Positions 51,907 to 59,093 of a stretch of 59,093 nucleotides of DNA are shown here, piece by piece (the first letter of the stretch is position 1; each line of letters opens with the position of its first letter). The DNA comes from Thermocladium modestius JCM 10088 (lineage in GTDB: Archaea > Thermoproteota > Thermoprotei > Thermoproteales > Thermocladiaceae). Below the pieces are notes generated by a model. That model did not search any database. It had not been told where the DNA came from and saw only the letters and a program-made list of their open reading frames with translations. Both the position numbers and the translations under genes were made by a program. The stretch covers positions 1-59,093 of the forward strand of contig BBBF01000007.1 in the NCBI GenBank assembly GCA_001315925.1, read 5' to 3'.

Positions 51907-53568
51907 TTATGGGCCAGCATTAGCCACGCAGTAATCTATCGTTGAGGTGCTGTTCATGAATATGGTGCCCGAATCGTAGTACTGGATGCCTTTCAATGGG
52001 GCCGCGCTTATTTGATTTATCAATTGATAAAGCCGGCCCAGTAGGGGGGGATTTGGCCACAACACCACCCACTCAATTCTGCTGCCCCAGAACTCGTAAT
52101 CATTATAGAGACAACCGCCGAAGGCATCCCCATAATAGCTTTGCCCGGTGTATATGCGCATCCAAGAACCGGTCGGTATATCTATTTCTTGAATGGTTGA
52201 GTTACCCTCAGGCACCGCCAGCGGCTCATCGGAGCTGGACATGTATGCATTGACTTGCTGCCCGGCTCCAACGTTCTCGTTCGGCTTAAATATCCAGGTA
52301 AAGTTGGCTGCACCGCCGAGAGGACCGCCAGTGGTCTCAGGAGCGTATACCGAAATAGCAACTTGGGGGAATGCTTACGGTTGTCGACTCTGTTATTGAA
52401 CCGCCGAAGGAACCGGACGCGCCGGATCCGCTGAAGCCCACGGCAAAGTTCAATCCATAGGATGTGGTGGTCGAGGAGGAGCCCAGGCTGTAGGATGGCC
52501 ACCAACCGTAGGGTGCGGGCATGAATCCCATGTCCACGCGGGCCAAACGGCAATAGCCATCCGGCGCCTGGTAATTGGGGTTCACGTAACACTCATAGGA
52601 GGCATACGAGTCCTGATAAGATCCTCCCGTCATAATATACCCGCTGTTATTGATCAACGTGCTGCTTGGTCGATACTCCACGAAGTTGTAGATCCACGCG
52701 GGCACGTATGGGATCCCGTTTATGGTTCCCCGTATGTAGTTGGCCATCTCGATGCAGTAATCCACAGTGAATGTGCCGTTACCGTCAGACCCGAACCCCG
52801 GACCGGTCCAGTACAGGTAGCCGTTCTCTACACCGCTGAAGCCGGTGCTGGTACCTATGTCGTAGCACACGTCGTTGCCGCCGCTGGATTGCAGTTGGGC
52901 AATCGCTGGCTCAAGTTGAAGGCCGCCCACTGAGTCGACGCTTGCCCTGTCGATTATGCTGGACCAAAGCCCTAGCCTCTCCATGACTCCCTCCCCCCCA
53001 CCTGTCTCCGCTATCATGAGGACTCGGGAACCCACCGGGGCAGCCACCACGTATCCCCCCCGCCGGCCCCCCCGTGGAGGTCCATGGGGGATGGCCGCTG
53101 GGGGCTCCCCCCCTAGCCTTGGCCCATAGGTAGGCCAGCTCCACCTCCACTGGAAGAGCTTGGGATGAGTTGACCCTCACCTCCACGAACACCTCCCTCT
53201 CCAAGAGGGGGGCTAAGTACCGTGCTGCCTCTGAGGCATTATTGCCCAACTCCCTCATTAAGTACCCCCCCCAGTCTATTACCACTACGGAACCCGCTGG
53301 GATGCTTCCAATCGAGTTGAGCGGGATGGGCTCGGCCCCGGGCAGGGAGGACTTTATATCCTCGACGAGGGATGGCGGGCCCACGACGTAGGCCGGCAGC
53401 GAGAGCCGAGGCTGGGGGGGCTGGGAGAGCGAGATAGATGAACGCGGCCCAGCACTGCCGTCCCTCAAGGCGTGTATTGTTGCAATGGCTGTTAGAATCA
53501 CCAGCGCAGCCAGTATTAACGGTACCACGGCCGATCCGCGGCCATTGATTGCCCCCCTCCCCCCCCAT
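51907..53568 (-). CDS. Large secreted or surface protein of unknown function
   Basis: About 545 residues after repair. The reconstructed N-terminus MGRGAINGRGSAVVPLILAALVILTAIATIHAL has a hydrophobic segment after GRG, like an archaeal class III (pilin-type) or ordinary anchor. The rest is rich in Gly, Ser, Tyr and Asn with many N-glycosylation sequons. A part near the middle (GLQLEPAIAQLQSSGGNDVCYD) looks like a ligand-binding domain. Six or more cysteines in the second half could form disulfides, consistent with extracellular life at high temperature. Breaks near 53060-53110, 52375 and others. A CTATTTAAAC TATA box lies at about 53616-53624. No family recognised. Confidence 0.6.
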
Positions 53569-53744
53569 TTGCACGGGATCTAGACAGCATCTAGGGGGGA
53601 AACATAGCCTCGACCTATTTAAACGTGGAGCAAGTCTGTTAGACAGAACACCATAATGTTTTAAAAATACAGTTAAAAAGCGGCCGTCGCACTTAATACA
53701 TAAATCATATAGATATATAATAAGGTGTTTCACCATTCACGCAT

Positions 53745-54085
53745 TAAGTCAATCATCCTCTAATTATGATTCCCTCTGCATGGTGGGGGGGCTAATCGTG
53801 GAATCCCTTGACGGAGGCAATCGCCCGCCCTTGCTCGACCGGGTGCTCTCCATATGTGGGAAACCACGCGTGGCTTCGGCGATGGCCCAGGTGTGTGAGC
53901 TGGTCCCACCCCCACACATGGTGAGGGGGGGACCGATAATCTGAAAGTTTTCCCCACCACGGTGGGGGGGATCAAGCCATGCAGTTCCCACGCAGCGCTG
54001 CTTCATTGCTCGCCGGCGCGTTGAAGACTGGTGCAACTCCCCCCCTCCCAGGGAGTGGGTGGGTTTGAGGTGCTGGCCTGCTCTG
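53745..54085 (+). ncRNA. Candidate structured RNA, identity unknown
   Basis: No protein frame in this 340-base stretch is convincing, yet it is packed with hairpins: GATTCC/GGAATC (53769 with 53811), CCACGCGTGG near 53864, GGTCCC/GGGACC closing a long arm at 53901-53934, CCCCACCACGGTGGGG at 53952-53967, GCAGCGCTGC at 53992-54001, and ACTCCC/GGGAGT at about 54036-54057. A TATA-like AGATATATAATAAGG at 53711-53725 would start a plus-strand transcript near 53745. The size is near SRP RNA or RNase P RNA, but I could not find their universal motifs. G/C runs inside are probably over-length. Confidence 0.35.
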
Positions 54086-54086
54086 T

Positions 54087-54933
54087 TCATAGGTGCAGCA
54101 GCGCCTTGCTGGCGTAATCCCTAGCCTTCAATTGATAATTATAAACATTGATGAACTGGACGCCGTTCACCGTTGTTTCGGGGATGGATCGCTCGTGTAT
54201 GTGGCCGTAGGCGAAGTACTTGACTGACCCGTTGAACGCCAGGTCCGACATGTCCTGCCCATCGAAGGCCAGGAAGAACCTATCCTCCCCCCCATCCTCC
54301 CTATCCAACTCCCTCAGCGGCACGTGGTGGGTGACCAATATGGTGGGCCTTCCCCCCCTCATGTTCCTCCTGATCCTCTCCTTGTTCTCCCTAGCGAACT
54401 CCCTGGAGTCTATGTCGACGTAGAGGCAGTCATTGAACCAGGCGGGGGGGCAGTCGCAGTAGCTGAACGCGCCCATGCAATTCGCCCTGATCCACTCCTT
54501 GCCGCAGCCATAGGGGTTGCAGTTTAGGTAATCCTCCTCCCCCCATAGCCGGGGGCGAAGGAGTAGTCGTACCAACCCACGTTGCCCACCACGTCGTAGT
54601 CCCCCCCAGCTCCGCCCTGCCCACCACGTCCAGTAGCTCGACGCCGAGCCTCTCTGCAAGCCTCCCCCCCGCCCTCTCAATCTTCGAGTACGCATCTCCA
54701 TCCCTGGACCAGAGATCGTGATTCCCAAGCACCGCTATAAGCCTCGCCCCCTCCCAAGCCCTCCTCAACTTCCTGAAGAGTCTCTCCATGTCCCCCCCCA
54801 GGTTGCCTGAGTCAGTCAAGTCACCCGAGACTATAACCGCGTCGGGCATTGATGCCCTAGCCGCCTCCAGTATTGTACCCAATATGGGGGGGGAGGGGGG
54901 GACGTGGACGTCAGTGGCCAGCAATACCCTCAT
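54087..54933 (-). CDS. Metallophosphoesterase
   Basis: Calcineurin-like phosphoesterase of about 272 residues. Metal motifs in order: LLATDVHVP (DxH), IVSGDLTDSGN, VLGNHDLW, ILVTHHVP and AYGHIHER. A cysteine-rich insert (DYLNCNPYGCGKEWIRANCMGAFSYCDC) of about 30 residues lies in the middle and is unusual; it may bind zinc or form disulfides. The ATG at 54933 begins at the first strand (MRVLLATD). Breaks near 54885-54905, 54795, 54665 and 54545-54605. The substrate could be a nucleotide, a phosphodiester or a protein phosphate. Confidence 0.9.
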
Positions 54934-55127
54934 ACTCGCACCGATTTCAAGAGCTTTAAACCTAAATAGCCTTATCGGTCGCCCACGGGAAGGGAATCCG
55001 CTGTCCACGTCCCCGCCGGGCCTGCAATACCTTCTTAGAGCCGCTCCGGGCCCCCCCTCGACCAACCCTCAAAGCCCGCCTGCTCAGCGATGCGAGCTAC
55101 ATCATTAATGATTGCTAGCCGAGTGGC

Positions 55128-55771
55128 CTACCATGCCCTTAATCGCTCCACCAAGCCGTCCCTATCGTATATCGCGACCTCGCCCTCCTCTATGGTGGCG
55201 AAGCACCTAAACCTCGCGGAGCTATCCACCCTCAAGTGGGGACCGTGGAAGGAGTAGCAGCCCCCCCCGGTCATGTGGCCATACAAGTGGAGCCTCGGCT
55301 TTACTTCCCGGATGAACTCCAACATTCTGATGGATCCCTCGTCCATAGTCATGCCTGGGTACGCCTCCGGCAAGTAGGGGGGGTTGGTGGGATACGAATA
55401 TGTCTATGCCCCCCTCAGCTTCCCGATTAGCCTCATCAACTTCTCCGGGGACGTGTAGTACTCCCTCCTCCCGCTGCCTATGAGCCCATTGATCCCGGAG
55501 ACCTTGATTCCGCCGGCCCTCACTATATGCCCATCGGGGGGGATGCTGTTCATTCTGGCCACGGCGAAGTTCTCGTGATTGCCGTACACCATTATCAGCT
55601 TCGCCCTCCTCGTTATCTCATGGAAGTCCTCGGGAGTCATCCCCTCGCCATTATCGCCCGCCGAAATCAGGTAATCAGGCTAAACTCATCCAACACGCCC
55701 AGCAGCCACTCAATGGACCTCATCTCCTCCAGCGAGTCGTAGCTCTTGTGAAGATCGCTAATGAAGAGCAT
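55128..55771 (-). CDS. Metallophosphoesterase (second)
   Basis: About 213 residues. Motifs: LFISDLHKSYDS (DxH) at residues 2-13, ISAGDNGEG (after a lost C near 55681 is restored), VYGNHENFAV, SHQPPYLPEAYP and LYGHMTGGCY. The order is that of the archaeal YfcE/UDG-type phosphodiesterases. The ATG at 55771 gives the normal short N-terminus. Breaks near 55681, 55410-55395 and 55265. It is separate from the first enzyme by about 200 bases and not clearly paired with it; both are on the minus strand. Confidence 0.85.
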
Positions 55772-56158
55772 CACGCCGTTTAACAATCATTCACCTTAAA
55801 ATAACTAACGCATGCCCCCCCACAAGCGAATCGATATGCAGCCGCCCAACGCCCAAGTTACATTCCTCCCGCAACCATCAAATCCTTACCGCATGATGCC
55901 CTCCAATCCCCCCCAATCAAAGGACTTGCCCTCTTCTTTCTTATGTAACGCAGTTCATCGTTTACGAACCGAGTTGCCCAGAAACGGCCTAGCCCAAACT
56001 TTTCCCCCCCTCAACGGAGGCCCCCCCACGGCATTGAGCGGGCGACGTAGTTGTGGGGGGGCGGGGGGGATCCACTATCAATTACCTAATTAAGGAATCG
56101 AGACTTGTCGCGCACAGCATGCAAAAATATAAGGTTGGGCGGCGGGGGGGGTCACTGC
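55772..56158. other. Intergenic stretch with promoter for the next gene
   Basis: No believable protein gene in either strand. The right end has an AAAAATATAAGG TATA-like box at about 56124-56135, which is the right distance from the ATG at 56159. Several C7/G7 runs (55815, 55907, 56006, 56022, 56055-56068) may be over-length. No RNA gene or repeat is seen. Confidence 0.4.
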
Positions 56159-56656
56159 ATGGAGAGCAAGCGAGCTATCGGCAGGGGGGGAGCGCCCAGG
56201 GCATTGATAATCGCGTTAGTGGCGCTCTGGGCGTATGATCAAGTTATCTATTTTTATGGTGACCTCCACGACTTCGTCAGCTACGCCGTCGTGCCCACCG
56301 TCGTCGTAATAATGGGGCTCATTATGTTCTACCTACTACCGGGCAGGAGGCGAGCCGAGAGGCGACGGGTTGAGATAATCACGGGTAACTCCGAGGCTGA
56401 GATGAAGACCCTAGAGGAGAGACTGGATGAGTATAGGAGGAAGGCGGGCGACGATCCATCTAAGTTGCCGGACCTAGTGGAGAGACTCGCCTTCCTGTCC
56501 GTTTACTACAGGGAGAGGGAGCCGGAGAAGGCGGCCAATTACGCTAGAGAGGCCATGGCCTACCTCAACTCACCCAATTATCCAAGCAATGAAGCGGCAT
56601 TGACGGTGAGGAAAATAGTGGAATTGATCATTTTTTCGCGAACTACATCCACCTAA
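56159..56656 (+). CDS. Membrane protein with helical repeat-like C-terminal domain
   Basis: About 165 residues. Two membrane segments (residues 12-27 and 41-62: ALIIALVALWAYDQVIYF, VVPTVVVIMGLIMFYLLPG) are followed by a basic stretch and a charged helical domain (NSEAEMKTLEERLDEYRRKAG, LPDLVERLAFLSVYYRER, KAANYAREAMAYLNS) resembling a tetratricopeptide pair in the cytosol. No family recognised. It starts with an ATG 25-30 bases after a TATA-like element. The end is TAA 56654-56656. Confidence 0.65.
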   Translation: MESKRAIGRGGAPRALIIALVALWAYDQVIYFYGDLHDFVSYAVVPTVVVIMGLIMFYLLPGRRRAERRRVEIITGNSEAEMKTLEERLDEYRRKAGDDPSKLPDLVERLAFLSVYYREREPEKAANYAREAMAYLNSPNYPSNEAALTVRKIVELIIFSRTTST

Positions 56657-56760
56657 ACGGAACCTCCTGCCTAGCAGTGAGGCATTGCACTAGTTAAAAT
56701 ATATTATAAAAACGGCATTAAAAGCACAGAGTTTTTATTCTAAATTACTTCTTGGTTGCC

Positions 56761-56856
56761 ATGAGGTGCCGCCAAGTGACTACATTGGGAGCATTGGTAG
56801 GCGTTGACTTGTATGAAGATAACATTGAGATCCTAGTTAAGGCTAAGGAGCTTTAG
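56761..56856 (+). CDS. Possible micro-protein, 31 residues
   Basis: ATG at 56761 to TAG at 56856, reading MRCRQVTTLGALVGVDLYED then NIEILVKAKEL. A TTTTTATTCTAAATT stretch lies 20-35 bases before the ATG, so it could be a leaderless gene. There is no homologue I recognise. The gap 56657-56941 holds nothing else. It may be a chance frame. Confidence 0.25.
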   Translation: MRCRQVTTLGALVGVDLYEDNIEILVKAKEL

Positions 56857-56941
56857 GGATATTGGCCCTAACACCATTAGGGATTACGTACATTAGGCAA
56901 GCCCCCCCAGCCGAATTAATGAATACTCGGCCCAGAGAGTA

Positions 56942-57600
56942 TTACTCATGATTTAACGATTGGTGTTCAGGGCATGATTGGAACGATGCGTAGATGGTGA
57001 ATGTGGTTGTTGAGGGCTTGTAGGTTATTGAGCCGTACCTCGTCGAGTACCCGCCATACGTCAACTCCATGTAGTAGACATTGTAGGGAACGCCGTAATT
57101 GAAGACAGTCCACGGAACGCTCACCACGACAGGCTCGTGGGGCGAGCCATCGAAGCTCGCCGGCACGCTAAACGAGCCGCTCCAGACTATGGAGCCCCCC
57201 GGGAATCATAGATAACCGCCTCAACGGAGCCGCCGGGCACCAGGAGGGGCGAGCCGCCTATCTGAACGTACGCGGTCCAATTATACGAATCGAAAATGGG
57301 CGCGCATTGATTAAAGACGACCCCCCCAGGCCCATCCACGTAGATCGAGGCGCCGCTTGAGTAACTGCCCAACCCAGTGACGTTGAAGCCCAGCAGATAC
57401 GGGTAATAAAAGTAACTCCTCGAGGGATTGCTATACGGCACGGGCACCGCAGCAACGAGCAAATCACCGTAAGCCGGGTACGAAGAGGCATGGCCGACGC
57501 TAATGCTTATAATGCTTATCTGCGTAGCGGATACCTGCAGCCTAGCCGCCAGATTCGCGAGTATAAGCCAGGCGCGCTGAGTTGAGCGCCTAGCCTTGAG
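56942..57600 (-). CDS. Secreted protein B of unknown function
   Basis: About 210 residues, rich in Tyr, Ser, Gly and Val, typical of a beta-sandwich surface protein (YYMELTYGGYSTRYG, FTIYASFQSC). Upstream in frame a hydrophobic stretch RAWLILANLAARLQ...ISIISISV looks like a pilin-type or signal segment, but no start codon is found in that frame; an indel between 57540 and 57620 probably hides it. Two cysteines (NQCAPIF, FQSCPEH) could pair. It follows secreted protein A on the same strand and probably shares its transcript. Confidence 0.5.
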
Positions 57601-57616
57601 GCGGTGAGCGATATGA

Positions 57617-58731
57617 TCAGCCTATGGGTATGGTGCCCATGAAGCCGAAGGGAGGGCTGTACGTCTGGATATTGCTAAACATGTATGCATACCCATGACC
57701 GCTGCCCTCGTAAATCTCGTCGAAGGGCACGTACCGCGGATGGACGCCGGTATACGCCTTGTATAGGCTCATGAACCGTTTATGTACGACACGTTGGCGG
57801 AGAAGTACAGCTGCCCGTTCTGCCCTATGGAGGACACGAAGGCCTCATAATCATATTGATCGGTGGGCCCGGTGATGCAGATCAACCGCAGCCCGGCAAC
57901 GCCGAGGGTGCCCACGTGGTAGAGATACCCACCACTAGGTTGCCCAAGGCCGAAACTGAGGCTATTCCAGTTTTGAGCCCCCCCCACCTGGCTTGAGTAC
58001 CCTATGAATCTGTAGGTCACGCCGGCCGAGGTGCCTTGGGTGATGCCGGCCGAGGCGTAGAAGTACACTGTCGCGGTAGTATATTGATTATAGTACGCGC
58101 TGAGGGAGCCGGCCAGGTAGTTCGGCGCCTTATCCACGACCCACGCTATGGGTATGTCCACCTGCGGCGTCTGCCAGGACCAGAGGAGGCTCCACCAGCA
58201 GCCCGCTGGGGGCCGGCGGCGTCGGCGCCTGCGCCGTTGTGCCCGCGGGTTTCTTCGCTGTTAGTGTTAGGTTCATCTTTATGCTTCCGTAGTTGAGCTT
58301 AATAATGCCCGCCACGGGGGTTGCTCAACGCATTGAGGGCGTCGCTTGGCTTGTATGTCGTGAACTTCATGTCATAGCGCACCGTGGATCCGTTGACGTA
58401 GGTGGCTATCACCTCGACGCCGGCGCCCTCGCCGCCCAGCCCCCCCTCGTCTATCCATCCCCCCCGGGCGACGTTGAGGAGGGCAGTCATGGGCACCCTG
58501 GCCGCCCCCCGTCGATCGTGTCCCGTTCCAGACCTGGATTAGGGAGTTGCCGTGCCCAGGCGGCGGCACTGCGAATACTTGGATAAACGCGTTCACGGGC
58601 CTCCCGCCGGCGTACGTGGTCACCACGATGCTCGGCGTGAGTAGGCTGAGGGAGTATGCCGCGAGGGATGCGAGCGCCAGCGCCGTGATTATGCCTATCA
58701 GGAAGTACTTGCCCGCTCTAGGCGTATTCAC
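57617..58731 (-). CDS. Secreted protein A of unknown function
   Basis: About 370 residues. Residues 8-30 (FLIGIITALALASLAAYSLSLL) form a signal or anchor segment, followed by VVTTYAGGRPVNAFIQVFAVP and a beta-rich, Gly/Tyr/Asn-rich body with sequons. A proline-rich linker (TTAQAPTPPAPSG) separates two domains; the second has IPIAWVVDKAPNYLAGS and QYTTATVYFYASAGITQ. Breaks at 58510-58500, 58460, 58315, 58200-58165 and 57778, after which it reads to a TGA at 57617. The GTG start at 58731 overlaps the stop of a tiny upstream frame. No family recognised. Confidence 0.55.
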
Positions 58732-58823
58732 TCCCTCCTCTGCATTACTGCGCGTATTGGCGCGATTGCCTCAATTGCCATGGTCGTTAGCGGCGATCTG
58801 GCAATGCGTGTTTTAGCCTCCAT
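58728..58823 (-). CDS. Possible leader or micro-protein before secreted protein A
   Basis: ATG at 58823 to TGA at 58728, 31 residues (MEAKTRIARSPLTTMAIEAI and on). A GTATTTAAATAGC TATA box lies about 25 bases upstream, exactly where a leaderless start expects it, and the stop overlaps the GTG of protein A (GTGA). These two facts support translation; the protein itself is not recognised. If it is not a gene, the real start of protein A is unclear. Confidence 0.4.
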   Translation of the reverse strand: MEAKTRIARSPLTTMAIEAIAPIRAVMQRRE

Positions 58824-59035
58824 AGGAATTTAAAGCAATACAGCTATTTAAATACTATATTTAGTCTGCTTCACAGACCAAGTATGTAATGGTGTTACCC
58901 CCCCGCATTCGGCAACGTGCTTGTCGCCTTATCCATCGCCCGCTCATTTCCCCCCCATCAATGCACCCTCAACTTGGCAGCATCACAAGCTTTGCTCAAC
59001 CATGGCGAGCTTCGCGGCTTTTTATAATCCTATCT

Positions 59036-59093
59036 ATGGGGGGGGTGCTTATCGAGAGGGGGGGCTCGTGGGGGGGCTTCATGGGGAAGGAGC
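59036..59093 (+). CDS. Start of a protein running off the right edge
   Basis: ATG at 59036 about 20 bases after a CTTTTTATAATCC TATA-like box. If its G8 run is shortened, the frame reads MGVLIERGSWGGFMGKE. Only about 18 residues are inside, so no family can be given. The stretch 58860-59030 before it has no other gene. Confidence 0.35.
   Translation, partial: MGGVLIERGGSWGGFMGKE

Noticed and set aside
53745..54085. Naming the hairpin region SRP RNA or RNase P RNA
   Set aside because: I could not find the SRP S-domain GGAA/AGCAG pair or the RNase P CR-I/CR-V sequences on either strand.

Overview
The window looks like a chromosomal piece of a thermophilic archaeon of the Thermoproteota, probably Thermoproteales-like. 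This is inferred from archaeal uS3/uL29, archaeal TyrRS and MTA phosphorylase, LysW-carried lysine/arginine synthesis, TATA boxes about 25-30 bases before many start codons (leaderless genes), and heavy AGG/ATA codon use. The exact taxon is not settled.

A warning governs every coordinate. Runs of G or C are often 6-8 long where protein families need 4 (for example the LysW C-terminus EDWGE needs G4 where G7 is written), and runs of 2-3 are sometimes one short. A and T runs look normal. Most genes are therefore broken into pieces in the raw frames. I treated this as sequence error, joined the pieces, and gave the outer limits of each repaired gene.

Region 1 (0.5-18.3 kb) is a sugar-acid/cyclitol catabolic island. 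It holds homologues of every step of myo-inositol breakdown: two Gfo/Idh/MocA dehydrogenases (IolG-like), IolE-like isomerase/dehydratase, IolD-like ThDP hydrolase, IolB, IolC, a Cgl0159-type aldolase in place of IolJ, and IolA. It also has a ribose-type ABC importer, two MFS permeases, a HAD phosphatase and an enolase-superfamily dehydratase. Products would be DHAP and acetyl-CoA. Phased TTAATAT repeats sit before four of its transcription units and may be operators. No regulator gene is visible.

Region 2 (18.5-29 kb) is housekeeping: MTA phosphorylase, TyrRS, DUF763, uL29-uS3, an aminopropyltransferase, GTP cyclohydrolase I, an MFS-CbiZ pair probably for corrinoid salvage, and a metallo-beta-lactamase-fold hydrolase.

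Region 3 (29.1-39 kb) is a LysW-dependent lysine/arginine locus: argH, argG, lysY/argC, a degenerate ATP-grasp protein, two lysX/argX-type ligases, lysJ, lysK, lysW and lysZ.

Region 4 (39-47.3 kb) is a glycerol locus: an MFS permease, glycerol kinase, a ClC channel, a second MFS protein, a GlpA-type dehydrogenase and a CoxG-like protein that may anchor it to the membrane.

Region 5 (47.3-59 kb) holds small membrane proteins, tRNA-Ala(UGC), a HIT protein, a fucose-isomerase-like enzyme, two metallophosphoesterases, a hairpin-rich stretch that may be a structured RNA, and three secreted or surface proteins of unknown role.
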